Source: Diplonema papillatum (lineage: Eukaryota > Euglenozoa > Diplonemea > Diplonemida > Diplonemidae). Taken from it: a stretch of DNA of 64,000 nt. Numbering within the stretch: position 1 is the stretch's first letter; every line of letters starts with the position of its first letter. Below are positions 21,601 to 32,544 of this stretch, one piece after another. Below the pieces are notes generated by a model. That model saw nothing but the letters and a program-made list of their open reading frames with translations, was not told where the DNA came from and did no database searches. The stretch is from positions 62,001 to 126,000 of the forward strand of contig JAPJBO010000456.1 in assembly GCA_030068145.1 (NCBI GenBank), read 5' to 3'. The translations under genes were made by a program, and so were the position numbers.

Positions 21601-22024
21601 GTATAAGAACGGGTTTTGGCTTATTATTGTTGACGCAGGCCCCGCGCAGCGGCAAATTTTTTTTGGATACACTTGTGAGAGGGGGGTAGTTTCTTGGCCC
21701 CGCGCAGCGGCAATTTTTTTTGGGTATGTTTCTTGGTGACGTATTTATGACTGCCCTCCTGATGATGAGACTTTAGCTAGGTCCCACCAGCAGTTGGACC
21801 CAGTTTGACCCATACACCACGGGACTGGCCCCCAGGGTCGGCCTGACGTGGTTAAACGCTCGCAGGCTCATGTCAGACACAGCGATCTTCTACTACCCGT
21901 CTTGAAACACGGACCAAGGAGTCTAACACGTGTGCGAGGCTTAGGGTGTCAAACCCACAAGCCGTGGTGGACTAGAGGATGTGACACCAGTTGCCTCCCC
22001 ATATTTTTTTTGTCAACAACAGCA

Positions 22025-22740
22025 GCCAGGGCATTAGCTTGGTCTCCAGCCCATTTTCCAAATTGGACCGCTAACGGCTTTTTGCGTTTTCACTGTTTTT
22101 CAGCAGTTTCTGCACTTAGGGGGCTCACCTGCCAGTGTCGCACGGGTCTCTGCCACCTCTCCGGCCTCAACCTCTAGTGTCGCGGTGTAGCAACAGCCAG
22201 GATTTGTCGACTGGAACCCCCGGTATCACAACATCTTGTCTCTGAGTACAGTAGAAGAATGGAGTTACACACTACGCACTCTAACTAATGGTCGTAACAT
22301 GTGTGGTCAGCCCTCCTCAAATACTAATAATCAATTTTTCGGCTCGCATAGCGAGCCGGAAAAAAACGGTATGGTACACCAAATTTCCAGGCCCGAAGAA
22401 ACGGTATTGTCCATCATGCACAGACTTCCAAGCTAGCTTGCTCCCTCCTCCACCACCCTGTCGCAAGGGCAGCGCGAACAGAAGTTGCCTCACACACCCG
22501 CCGACCCATTCGATACATTGTATTTGCCGAATTCTTCGAAAGACCTGCAGCCCAGGAAATAGGCTCAATACAGCGCGACGCGACGTATAGGCTGGGTCCT
22601 GAGAGGCCTCAGATTGCACATTGGCCACTCTGCCGGGGCTTGGTGGTGGTGTAGTCCCATTTTTTATTTCTTTTTTCTCGCGGCCTTTCCAAATTTGGAC
22701 TGACAGTCCAAATGTGGATATAGAAGCTAATCCCCTGCAG
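22025..22740. repeat. Dispersed element with CCAAATTTGGAC ends
   Basis: It begins CAGGGCATTAGCTTGGTCTC, CCATTTTCCAAATTGGACCG and ends near GGCCTTTCCAAATTTGGACT, GACAGTCCAAATGTGG. The end is itself a 13-bp hairpin. Related copies: 25710-25976 (both ends, internal part shorter), 52895-53265 (left part), 61385-61450 and 63395-63465 (right part). A hairpin CGGCTCGCATAGCGAGCCG sits at 22340 and again at about 53226. It carries no coding frame and is probably a non-autonomous element. Confidence 0.7.
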
Positions 22741-23356
22741 CAGCTCGTGCTGGGCTCCTGTATTTTTTCCGTTTTTTTTTTTTTTTTTTTTCTTCAAAAT
22801 GTGCAGGGGTTATTCTAATCCCCGAAATTCTGAAAAGTCCCGGTTAAAAATCTTTGATATGGCCAGAAAAATTTTGTTTCTGCGCGTGGGAAAGCATGGA
22901 TTGCTGAAGCAAGCAGTGTCCCACACAGTAGTGTCATACGTTAGCACAGTGTCGACCACCCACTAAAACCAAATGCGGTGAGCGACATCTCTTTTAGTTT
23001 CAAAATCCTTTCAGGCCTGTAAGCTTCAGGATAGCAAACGATCCTCCAGTGACTGATTACTGGGTGTGATGGAAAACTCAATCTGGCTGCTGCTTCTCCA
23101 CTTTGTTGTAGTCTTCACTTGTCAGTCCCAGTGGGCACTACGGCATGATGGCCTCAACGCCTTTCAACGAATCGAGGCAGGGCGAAGCTGCTCACGACAG
23201 GCGCCCCCCAACACGCTAATCCCAACGCCCCTCATGCCCCATAGATATTTCTGGACCACATCGCCGGCAAGCTGTGTACACACAAAACAGCAACTACGAC
23301 TCCAGGATCTGAGCCTGTAGCCTGGGTACCTTGCCAAAAAGTTTTCACCGGAAATC

Positions 23357-23437
23357 CCCATGGTTAAAAAATCTTTTTTCACCGGCCTGTTTTCAGAATA
23401 TTTTTTTTTTTGGTGAAAAAAAATTTTTTTAACCGTA
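23357..23437. repeat. AT-rich hairpin
   Basis: GGTTAAAAAATCTTTTTTCACC is answered about 30 bases later by GGTGAAAAAAAATTTTTTTAACC, giving imperfect arms of about 22 bp. No gene is adjacent. Confidence 0.75.
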
Positions 23438-23560
23438 CAGGATAATCCCTGAAAATGTGAGGATTTGCCTCACAATTGAAACTGACGCTAACCCTATGAT
23501 CAGGGATTTATATAGCTTTTCCTCCTCTGTGGAAATAGCTATTTATTCACCGAGAGAAAA

Positions 23561-23651
23561 GTTGTTTTCTTGCACGAGGGTTTTCCAGATTGCCACGAGA
23601 GCCCGTAGGGCTCGAGTGGCAATGTGGAAAACCCGAGTGCAAGAAAACAAC
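23561..23651. repeat. Long hairpin with 43-bp arms
   Basis: The left arm (GTTGTTTTCTTGCACGAGGG, TTTTCCAGATTGCCACGAGA, GCC) and the right arm are complementary over about 43 bp with about six mismatches. They are separated by only four to six bases (CGTAG). The pairing may continue weakly outward (CGAGA / TCTCG). It has the size and shape of a small-RNA precursor or of a small fold-back element. No expression evidence can be read from sequence. Confidence 0.85.
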
Positions 23652-23669
23652 GTTCTCGAGGTAAGAAGA

Positions 23670-24164
23670 TAGCTTTACTGCCAGGGGCAGCTTACTTTTC
23701 TGCACCACGAGTGAGCTACACGGCCAGCCACAGCCCGCCAACGCTGTGTCGACAACATCGTAGTCGGTGCAGGTTGGACTCCTAGCTTTTGCATATCTGC
23801 TTGCCAGGTTGATGTACAGATGTGCTTTCCAATTTCAAGTAGCAACCTCGTGGACTTGGCCTGTTTTCTCTTCCGATTGTCAAACTTATCACTCATTCTT
23901 CGCATTTGGTCCATGTTTGCGGGCCCGGCAGGTCTGCAGGCGGGGAGCATGGTGTGGCAAAAAATGATCTCGTTGAGGTAGATTCTTCGCGGATTGCCCG
24001 CTTTTTTCCCCTTAAGATGTCAGTATGACAGGCTATTTACCACTGGAAACCAGTTTTGCTTGGAGTGTAAGAAAAGTAGCTTGGAGTGTAAGATAAGTAA
24101 GCTTGGAGTGTAGAAAAGTAGCTCACGGTGATGCAGAAAAGTAAGTTGCCCGGCAGTAAAGTCC
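23670..24164. mobile_element. MITE-like element with ~45-bp terminal inverted repeats
   Basis: The left end AGCTTTACTGCCAGGGGCAG, CTTACTTTTCTGCACCACGA, GTGAGCTAC is matched inverted by the right end GTAGCTCACGGTGATGCAGA, AAAGTAAGTTGCCCGGCAGT, AAAGT. The inside (about 400 bp) codes for nothing recognisable and contains three units of a GTAGCTTGGAGTGTAAGA repeat at 24058-24125. Target duplications are not clear. The superfamily is unknown. Confidence 0.65.
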
Positions 24165-24784
24165 TTTTCGCCCTCGGGGGTCCTGTGGCGGGTCCAAAAA
24201 TTAATTAGAATTAGTAGTCAAGAGGCAAGCACTACCATGCCAGCCAGATCAACCCAACTCAACCTCAGTGTTGGTAATGAGAACCAGACGAAATGGCTAA
24301 GTTAATTTGTAAGAGAGGGGGGCCTGGGGGGGCAGCACCCCCCAGCGCACGGTACGGTCCAGCGAAGAATTCTCGCGCCAGTCAACTTCTAGTATTGAAT
24401 CGTGCGCGTGAATGAAATTTAATTAGAATCGGCAGTCAACGTCTGATGCCAAATCCCAAATCTAATCAGTATTGGTAGTCAACGTCCAATTTCGAATTCC
24501 AGATTTAATTAGAATTGGTGGTCAACGTCTGATGCCAAATCCAAAATTCAATTAGAAATGGTTGTCAATGTTTAATGTCGGATCCAAATTTAATTAGAAT
24601 CGGTAGTCAACGTCTGATGCCAAATCCCAAATCTAATTAAACCGCCTACACAGAAATAATTTACTTCTTTATTAGTAAATAATACGCGGGATAGTAAATA
24701 ATAAACAAAACTATTTATGAAGTAAATAACAACCGAACTGGAAAATCGGTCGGTTATTATTTACTAACCACTAACCAGCTGTGC

Positions 24785-25200
24785 AAGGACCTATAACCCC
24801 CTTCAACGACACATGGACACCCTCAAGAAGGAGATGATGGCACAGGCCAACGTGAAGGCCGAGATAGAGGAGGTTGTGCTGGACCAGGACGACAGCACAC
24901 ATCAGCGACATCAACAGTGACGGTTCGAAGGCCGACAGCGTATCTTCACTCGACGACATGGAAGTCGCTGCTGCTGCCTTCCAAAAGGCCGAGTCCACCT
25001 GCCAAAGAGGCCCGGTTCCAGGCTGTGTGCAGCGGGAGAAGCGGAACGCGTCGTGACTTCACTTCGTCAAAAAGAAAACTTGTGAGCAAGTTTAGGGCTG
25101 AGCTGACGACAGCAAATGCCGCGCTGGCTGAGCCAAAGAGGAAACCCCCCGGGGCCTTGAATGGACTCATCACGAAGCAGCTGAGGGAGTGGGCCTCCCT
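24785..25200 (+). pseudogene. Decayed coding fragment, unknown
   Basis: Three successive pieces in different plus frames have protein-like, helical composition: MDTLKKEMMAQANVKAEIEE, ISDINSDGSKADSVSSLDDM with EVAAAAFQKAE, and SSKRKLVSKFRAELTTANAA with GLITKQLREWASLGG. They suggest a once continuous coiled-coil protein. No family is recognised. It lies inside the 850-bp block and may be cargo of that element. Confidence 0.3.
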
Positions 25201-25212
25201 CGGCGGACGCCC

Positions 25213-25437
25213 ACTTTGTTCTTCGCTTACACCACCGTGTGTTGTTTTCTCACTCAGGACTTTGACCTGTTGTGTTTGTGTGATTTGTCGTGTAGGGGTA
25301 GACCCGCATGACCTCACGTCCGTTCAACACGTGGTTCGGTAGTTACAGCACTTGGGATCCCTTCTGTTCTTTGTCGGGCAGCATCGTCGAGCATTTCCTT
25401 TCAAGCTGGCGCTTATGTAAAATAAATAAGTAAATAA
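25213..25437 (+). repeat. Dispersed repeat family 2, copy 1
   Basis: The sequence from CTTCGCTTACACCACCGTGT to CAAGCTGGCGCTTATGTAAA recurs inverted at 28343-28690 (longest copy) and, in two separated halves, at 61448-61615 and 63180-63270. Common words are GGGGTAGACCCGCATGACCT, AACACGTGGTTCGGTAGTTA and CAGCACTTGGGATCCCTTC. Confidence 0.85.
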
Positions 25438-25709
25438 TACGCGGGAAGTAAATAATAAGTGAATCCATTTACAAGAGCAAATAATACCCGTGAAGCAAAT
25501 AATATCCGTGGACTAGGTTTAGTATTGGTAGTCAACGTCCAATTTCGAATTCCAAATTTAATTAGAATTGGTAGTCAACGTCTAATGTCGGATCCCAAAT
25601 TATTCAGTTTCTTTTCGCGCTCGGGGTGGCCCCGAGCCCCAGACCCATATATAAATCACTGAATGAAGGATTCGCCTCACAATTGAAACTGACGATAACC
25701 CTATGTTTA

Positions 25710-25976
25710 AGCAGGGCATTGGCTTGGTCTCCGGCCCATTTTCCAAATTTGGACCGCTGACGGCTTTTTGCGTCCTCACTCAGGAATGGGCTCAACACAG
25801 CGCGACGCGACGTATCTTCACGACAATGCTGGGCCCTGAGTGGGGTGGTGCCTTCGGTGCACATTTGCCACCTCTGCCGGGGGCCTGGGTGATGGTGTTC
25901 TTCCCATTTTTTTCTTCTTTTTCACCGCCGGCTTTTCCAAATTTGGACTAACAGTCCAAATGTGGATCCCCTGGTT
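25710..25976. repeat. Dispersed element with CCAAATTTGGAC ends, short copy
   Basis: It starts GCAGGGCATTGGCTTGGTCT and ends TTTCCAAATTTGGACTAACA, GTCCAAATGTGGATCCCCTG. The inside (CACAGCGCGACGCGACGTAT, TGCACATTTGCCACCTCTGC) matches 22555-22660. See the entry at 22025. Confidence 0.75.
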
Positions 25977-26573
25977 AAAGTAGTTGCTAGTTGCTACTTC
26001 CGGTTCTACTTATCCTAACGGTCCCTTTCCACCTAGGGTTAGATCCCAGGAAGGAGAATTTCCATTGCAAACACCCAACAACCTGCCCAGCCAAATCGTT
26101 GAGTGACCTCACCCAATCACCTATGCATAAAGCCCAGTCGATGGTATTGGAACCCTCATATTTTCATTCTTCTTGCTTTCCTGCTTGGCGCACCTTGGGG
26201 CTTGGCGCTCGTGCTGAACACAAGCTCGTCGAGACGGTCAGCCGCAGGGCAGAGCGGACGGAGTTGTGACACTGTGCTGCCTCCGACTCAAGCTTTGCAA
26301 GCTGTGGTTGAGCGTCACGTTCCTGGACCAGGAGCGGCCTTTTTCTTCTTTCTTCTTTCTTCTTCTCTTGCTTTCCTGCGAGCACCTTCGGTCCTTTGTT
26401 CTCAGCACCTGTTTGTTGGACGACAAGCTACAGGCGCTAGACTGGAGTCCCACAGAAAAGTGCGTGCGCAGGAGCTATAATTTAGGGTGCGCTACTTCGA
26501 GGCAGTGTTTGTAGCTGGGTGTCGGCACCGGGCGTGATAAGGCGGGGGCGCAGGTAGGGCGGGGGTAAAGTCG
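25977..26573. other. No recognised gene; pyrimidine-rich tract
   Basis: A TTCTTCTTTCTTCTTTCTTC-type tract lies at 26340-26380. No frame here has domain character. Confidence 0.45.
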
Positions 26574-26792
26574 TTAACAACGAGGAAGCCCCCCGTCAAC
26601 AGCTGCTCCCCCGTATTGTCCCTCGCCGAGGCTTGTGCTCATCGCCCGCTGGATACGGATCACGAGGCCCACGTAGAACCCGTGCACCGAATCGAACTCC
26701 GCCTGCAGCGCCCGCAGGCGCGCTGCGTACCGGCGGTACAGGCGCTGGATCCTCGCGGCTGCCGCCGCCGCGCGGTCCATTCGCTGCGAGAC
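26574..26792 (-). CDS. Probable last exon with IQ motif
   Basis: An exon is suggested by an acceptor GAAGACAG/GTCTCG at 26793-26794 and a stop at 26574. It encodes VSQRMDRAAAAAARIQRLYR, RYAARLRALQAEFD, then FYVGLVIRIQRAMSTSLGEG and a short tail. A-x-RIQ-x-x-Y-R-R-Y-x-x-R is a good IQ (calmodulin-binding) motif, and a weaker IQ follows (VIRIQRA). Such exons occur in myosins and many cytoskeletal proteins. The upstream exons were not found in 26.8-28 kb. High GC compared with its flanks supports a host exon. Confidence 0.4.
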   Translation of the reverse strand, partial: VSQRMDRAAAAAARIQRLYRRYAARLRALQAEFDSVHGFYVGLVIRIQRAMSTSLGEGQYGGAAVDGGLPRC

Positions 26793-26859
26793 CTGTCTTC
26801 GAGTCGCAGGATCCGTGTTTCTACGTACAGCGAAGAGGGTGCGGAGGTCCTATGACGAG

Positions 26860-28340
26860 TGCAGATCTTGGTTGTAGTAGCGAATATTCAATGGAACATT
26901 GAAGGTCGAAGTGGAGAAGGTTTCCGTGTCAACAGATATGTTGGACATGGGTCGGTCGGTCCTGCCACTGACGAGCTCGCTCGGGCGTGACGTCCGTTTC
27001 TCCCTCTCCCACGTAGGCACCCTTTTTCCCCAAGGGGTTTCGTGTTGCTCTCGGGATGCGTCATGTACAGCGATTGGGTACACCAGGTGGGGCAGGCAGG
27101 TAGGGCCTGTTCCACCTCAACCTTTCCGCGCAAGTAATTGAGTAGGGTCGCTGCCCTACCTCGTTGCCCTGGCACGACAACACTGCTTCGAGGTACGGGG
27201 CGGGTGCGCGTGGTGAGGGCGGAGGGCCGTGCGGCTAGCAGTTAAAGGCGGGGGCGTTGTGTGACAGGGAGTCCCCTTTTTTTTTTTCGGTTGCTGCTGG
27301 TCCTTGCGGTTTCCACGCAGCAAGTCCCTCCGAAGAGCGTTGAAGTATGGCTAAAGTGGTGTCACCTGAGGGGGTAATCTCAGGGCCGCCCACGTGAGCG
27401 AACCGAGAGCACAATACATGCGCCAGTCTTCTTACTACCGGGTAATCTGGAGCACAATTTGAAAGATTGGCGGCCAGTCCCCTCTCCACCAGGTCCGATT
27501 CTGCCAACGACTCCGCAATCTGGCCGCTTAGGGCCACCCCTGGGGGGGGGGGGCATGCATGCCCCTCCAAATCCATGCCATTTTAGTCTTACTCGCAGCT
27601 GTGGGAGCTTGGGGCCTCCCCAGCAGGTGAGCGGGAACTGGTCGCTAATCTCTCCGAATCGGGTCCAGACTACCGGATAACAAAAAGACGCTAACATATA
27701 TGCTCGGCGGCGCAGGGAGTGGTGAAGAAATGTGAAAACGGGTTCTTGCCTAGAGGCTTTTCGTGTTATTTTGCAAATGCTAAATGCGAAACGAAAGGAA
27801 TTCTAATTAGACGCCTCCAAGGGGCTCAGGCTAGCTTGTTGGGCTCTGTGAGTGTGTGACGTAAGTGCGTGTGGTGTGTGATGCGTTGCGGGTGCCGTAG
27901 TGCTGTGCGTCGAGCGAAGCTGGAGGGTCTACCGAGAAAGGGTTCACTCTCAAGAATAGTTCGAGTTGCAGCTCTTTGCATAATGGTTTGCTCCTTTCGT
28001 ACAGTCTCACTGCGGGAATGCTGCGCAGTCGTCAAGCCACCCAGGTGGTTGGGGGAGGAAATGTTTCTTGGGTTTGAAGAGCGCGTGGTGCTTGCACCAC
28101 TGGGGCCAGGGGGGGGAAAATCTTAGTTTCGTGTGGGGGGGGGTCGTTGGACGGGAGGGAAACGCATATTTCTGTAAGTCCCCTGGACGGATATTTTCAT
28201 CTTGCCCCTACGCAATGTACGTGATAGGTTTACCCTGGATGGCTTGATTTCTAGAGTTTCTCTTCGTTCTTTCTTGCAGTCATTGCACCAAGAAGTATCC
28301 CGCAGACTTCACGTCAGCGAACACAAGGCGCAGACAGACC
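26860..28340. other. Gene-poor interval with repeats
   Basis: It holds the partner of the 11.63 kb repeat at 27344-27400 and a 58-bp repeat at 27722-27783 (AAATGTGAAAACGGGTT, TTGCCTAGAGGCTTTTCGTG) that recurs at 30305-30362. No gene is supported. Confidence 0.5.
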
Positions 28341-28342
28341 AG

Positions 28343-28690
28343 TAAGGAGAATTATTTTACACAAGCGCCAGTTTGGAAGGAAATGCTTGACAATAACTGC
28401 CAGACAAAGAACTGCGTAGTTTTGTTTTAATCTTACCGAAGGGATCCTAAGTGCTGTAACTACCGAACCACGTGTTGAACGGACGTGAGGTCATGCGGGT
28501 CTACCCCAACACGACAAATCACACAAACACAACAGGTCAAAAGTCCTGAGTGGGAAAGCAACACACGGTGGTGTAAGCGAAGAACAAAACAGATTGTGTT
28601 TGTATTGTATTTCCCCCTCTACCTCTATATTTCCTCCCTTCCATTCGGAGTCAAAGCAGCTACGTCGAGTAGTTTCCTGGTTCCGTTTGC
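28343..28690 (-). repeat. Dispersed repeat family 2, longest copy
   Basis: It runs from TACACAAGCGCCAGTTTGGA to CCTCCCTTCCATTCGGAGTC and GTCGAGTAGTTTCC. It includes the complement of the 25.2 kb copy and extends beyond it through TTGTGTTTGTATTGTATTTC. The outer part recurs at 63180-63390. Confidence 0.85.
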
Positions 28691-28924
28691 CGCGAACAGC
28701 ATAACACCGCCCCCATCCGTCACCTTCTTGTGTACAGAGCTAGTTCAGGTGCCCGAGAAGGCATTTGAGATGACGACATCACCTTCACCTTGCCGTGTTA
28801 AGGCAGCAAACAACCCGCATCACAGTTCAATCAACCGCTTGACGTGACGACAGCGTCGCCGGACGTGCACCTGAGCTGCTCCACCCCCTGCTGCTAGACT
28901 GTGATATAATGAGAAAATATGCTT

Positions 28925-29280
28925 TTTTGCTGTGATAGCCTATGATAGTTGAGGTTAGAATGCAGAATATCTGTAGCGATGGCCTGCATTAGCCTATGAT
29001 AGTTGAGGTTAGAATGCAGAATATCTGTAGCGATGGCCTGCATTAGCTATGATAGTTGAGATTAGAATGCAGAATATCTGTAGCGATGGCCTGCATTAGC
29101 CTATGATAGTTGAGGTTAGAATGCAGAATATCTGTAGCGATGGCCTGCATTAGCCTATGATAGTTGAGATTAGAATGCAGAATATCTGTAGCGATGGCCT
29201 GCATTAGCCTATGATAGTTGAGGTTAGAATGCAGAATATCTGTAGCGATGGCCTGCATTAGCCTATGATAGCCTGTGATT
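28925..29280. repeat. 54-bp tandem repeat, six units
   Basis: The unit TAGCCTATGATAGTTGAGGT, TAGAATGCAGAATATCTGTA, GCGATGGCCTGCAT is repeated six times with one or two changes per unit. The flanking GGCGATAATCTGCATCGCCG at 29320-29340 is related to words at 13780 and 44945 (GCCGGCGATGCAG.TTAT.GC). Confidence 0.95.
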
Positions 29281-30194
29281 GACAGCAGCAGTTTAGGTTC
29301 GCACGCAACGAACCTGTGGCGATAATCTGCATCGCCGGCGGCGCGGTTATCTAGACTGTTTCTTGTAGTAAGCGGTCGGATTTTTGAAGTCTCCATTTGA
29401 CTTGTGAGGCGGGGGGGATTGCCGGGGTGGTTTTCCTTTTGCGCTGTTAGAGCAGGGCCTGGGCAGAGTGTTTTCATTCCTTTTCATACTTTGTGTCGCT
29501 TTTGCTTTACTGTTTACTGTCACATATCTCTTCGATAGACAAGCGGCAGACAATTCGATGCGGTTCGAACATAGGGGTAGACTGGCTCACGTGCACCTAG
29601 GGTAGGGACGCGCCCCCTTCGCTCCGTTGCTACCGCCGCGCAACCCACGTTCCCCCAGTATGTCGTTCTGGAGCATCTTCAGTTCGTTCGGCTGCTGAAT
29701 AACCACGGTTTGCGTACTAATTCCGCACAAAGCAGCGCATTTCTGCACGAGTCTCGGTCCAGATAAGGGAAAGAGCTTCAGTACATTTGCTGGTTTCAAA
29801 ACCAGTACCTGCTGAGTTGCTGGATGGGGAAAAGAAGTGCGCAGTTGTGTTGTATTCGTTTGCTGGTTGAAGAAGCAAAAAAAAAAAAGGCCACGGAGAC
29901 GACGAATGTTGCAGAGTCATTCGTGGTCTTTTCGATCGTGGCAAGCGGCGTCGCAGAGGTGAGGTTAACTCTATTTGTTTGAGTTAACGTTTTGAGGTTT
30001 GAAGTTTCAATTTTGCGTGTGGGTTCGCGTTGTATGTTGACTAACCTTGCTTGAGTACTCTCCCTGCATCTTGGCTTTCGGTCGACCAGCTGGTAAGACA
30101 GACACCGGGTATTCCCGAGAGTTGGCTTTGGCATACCAATGTGTACCAACGACTTCGACGTACCCCAAAACTCCCTGTGGTATAATGCCACGTG
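29281..30194. other. No recognised gene
   Basis: It contains the partner of the 17.14 kb repeat at 29346-29417. Nothing else is supported. Confidence 0.5.
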
Positions 30195-30275
30195 TCACAA
30201 GTTGCACCGCAACGGAAGCACGGCAAAAGCAGCCCTTCGGGTGTCACGTAGCGGAAAGCTTGCGAGGTCTGGTTG
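30195..30275 (+). mobile_element. Old, diverged LINE 3'-end copy
   Basis: GCACCGCAACGGAAGCACGG, CAAAAGCAGCCCTTCGGGTG, TCACGTAGCGGAAAGCTTGC matches the end of the full LINE (GCGCCGCGCCGAAAGCGCGG ... CACGTAGCGAAAAGCTGGC) at roughly three bases in four. It is much more diverged than the copies at 4.9 and 6.9 kb, so an older or sister family was present. Confidence 0.55.
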
Positions 30276-30304
30276 CATTGGCGTGGTGAATACACACCCG
30301 TCTA

Positions 30305-30362
30305 AAGAAATGTGAAAACGGGTTTTTGCCTAGAGGCTTTTCGTGTTATTTTGCAGATGCTA
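30305..30362. repeat. Dispersed 58-bp repeat, partner at 27.72 kb
   Basis: AAAGAAATGTGAAAACGGGT, TTGCCTAGAGGCTTTTCGTG and TTATTTTGCA.ATGCTA are shared with 27722-27783 with two or three changes. Confidence 0.85.
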
Positions 30363-30884
30363 TGAGCCCTCGAGAGTGTCTAAGTTTTCGCGCGTCTTAA
30401 CCATGGTTAAGTGCGCAAATGGTGTCAGTCGAAGCTGGTGAAGCTTCAACGCCGCCGAAGAACACGAACACCCACCCAATGCAATACGAGTCTACACGGT
30501 GGCGTCCAGCCTCAGAGGCTGGAGCAGAAGCTGGAGTAAAAAAGCGGGTGGCACACCCGCTTTTCGGGTGTGGATTCACTCGTGTTTTGGCTGTAGCACA
30601 CCCGCTCGTCGGATGTGACTCGGACACATCAACCTTGGCTTGATAAGTGCAAAAAGACTGTCAATCTGCATGGCTAGTTCTTGCGATTCGTCTCTCGATA
30701 ATCCACCGTCAAAATCAATTAGCTGGAACGGGTAAATGGCACACCGGGACACCCGGGGGGTGTCCCAGGTAGTCACCTGTGTGACTGCACCAGTGGTGGT
30801 CCTGCAGCCTCCTATGACAGCGCAACTAGGGGTCGAGCTGAGTATTGAGCACCCAAGGCGCGGGCAAGCACCAGGGTCGTGAAA

Positions 30885-31222
30885 TTCTGCAAAGTACGCA
30901 AAGTCGCAAACCCAAGGTCGAACCGGATAACATGCAGGGTCAAACCCTTGTGGCTATTTGGTAAACGCCGCCGCGGGGCCGATGGCCCCCAAGAAATATT
31001 TTTTGGAAAAAAAAACTTTTGCTCAACTTCATCAAAAACCACCCCAGTTTTTGTTCCAACTTTATTTTTTTCAAAACCCCAGAAATGGGTGGCGGACAAA
31101 CCGTACGGGACACACCTAAGTCGGGAAATTACGTATCGGAACGTTAGGGCTGACTATTTTTTATTTTTGGCTCGCGCTCGCGCGCGCCCGAATTTTTGCG
31201 AAACCTCGAAAAAAAAAAAATA
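30885..31222 (+). repeat. Dispersed repeat, inverted partner at 33.65-33.96 kb
   Basis: CATGCAGGGTCAAACCCTTG, ACACACCTAAGTCGGGAAAT, TAGGGCTGACTATTTTTTAT and TTTTGGCTCGCGCTCG occur here. Their complement occurs at 33650-33960, 2.5 kb away, in the same order with indels. The interval between includes the long tRNA-derived repeat. Confidence 0.8.
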
Positions 31223-31229
31223 GTTGGAA

Positions 31230-32544
31230 AAAAAAAAAATAGTTTGTGCAGGTCGACATGACAACTCGGACGATTCCGCCACTTCTGGGTCACCTGGACC
31301 ACTTCGGGCACTCGGAAATATGAGTCATCTCGGACGCAAAAGTCCCCGCCTGGGAATACTTGCAAACTGCAGACACGACTCCAATGGCGGCCAATACCAG
31401 GTGCCCAGCCAAAAGGGATCTCAACCATAGTTGGGGCAGCCCCAGGGCTGGCTGGTTTTGGCAGGTTTTTGTTGGTTGCCTTGAACGATGCACGGTCGTG
31501 CAAGAAAATGAGAACCCTTCAAGAAAAGTCACAAGACTTTCAATTCTGTGGTGCAGACGATGCCCATTGGAGCACCTGTGCAGCACTACGGCTGCACAGG
31601 CGCAACACTGCTACGTAGAAAGGAAGGTAGGGAAACGAGAACTTCTTGCAAGCGAGTCGGATGAGCCTGTGCTCTGTTTGTGTGGAAAGCCATCTAACTG
31701 CGATTGACTGAGGCTGAGGGGCGAAGAAGAACCCCTTGTGTTGTGAGACTGTACCTGGCCCGGAATCTGGGGTCATGGGACGATGGGCCCTACTACTGCT
31801 GGCACTGGGCTCGTGAGCTTGCCCATCCTTTCGGACGCATCTGCCACACTGTGGGCATCTTCTAGGCTGTGGAACTGCTTATTCGCATTGTTTCCTTCCA
31901 ATTTCCTAGCATCTGCAATGAACTTCACGAAGCCGGGAGCGTCGACACTCGTTGCACAGATTCATGCTGCAGGTTTCAGTGGACTCTTCTCCCTGTTGCG
32001 AAAGCAGGATCCCTACCGTCAGCGTAGGTGAGGAATAACCACCGACAGCCACTAGGATGGCAACCACCGGTGGCTGTAGCCACCCGTGGTGGTTGCCCAA
32101 CCATGCTCCGACTCTTCTTCAAACTCGAGCACTTCCCCTGGGGATGCATCTGTGCGAGGTCCTTCAGCAATCGAGAGGTCCAAAGCAAGCACCCAACCTC
32201 GAGCATGTGCCAAAAGACACAAACTGGATCCATCGACGCCAGCTTCGCATCTGATGATCTCTCTCCACGTCCGCTTCTACGTATCTCGTTGGCTTCATCG
32301 GAACCACGGGAAGTCCATGTGGACTCGCTGTTCATCAGCAAATCCCCAGCAACGGTGTACCATGTGCCTGCTGGTTTTGTCTTTTAGATACTTTGTGAAC
32401 TCGTGTTGGCGGTGTCGGTATGTATTCGGGTTATTTTGAGGGGTTGAACTTAAAATGCATCCGAGAAGGGTGAATGCCAACCCAAGATTGGGGAACTCAG
32501 GGCTCGAATGGCACTGCGGCCAGGTGTCCGTCAAACTATTTTCC
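31230..32544. other. No recognised gene; one hairpin
   Basis: At 32059-32097 GGCAACCACCGGTGGCT pairs with AGCCACCCGTGGTGGTTGCC across two bases, with a 3-base bulge. Several overlapping frames at 31.3-32.4 kb show no domain character. Confidence 0.5.

Larger units (their letters stand above)
24405..25605. repeat. 56-bp repeat array interrupted by an 850-bp block
   Basis: Units with AATTTAATTAGAATCGGTAG, TCAACGTCTGATGCCAAATC repeat about five times at 24405-24655 and twice more at 25515-25605. Between them the block 24656-25512 is bordered on both sides by AGTAAATAATACGCGGGA and GTAAATAATAA words (24660-24770 and 25425-25510). This looks like an insertion with direct-repeat-like ends placed inside the array. 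Confidence 0.7.
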
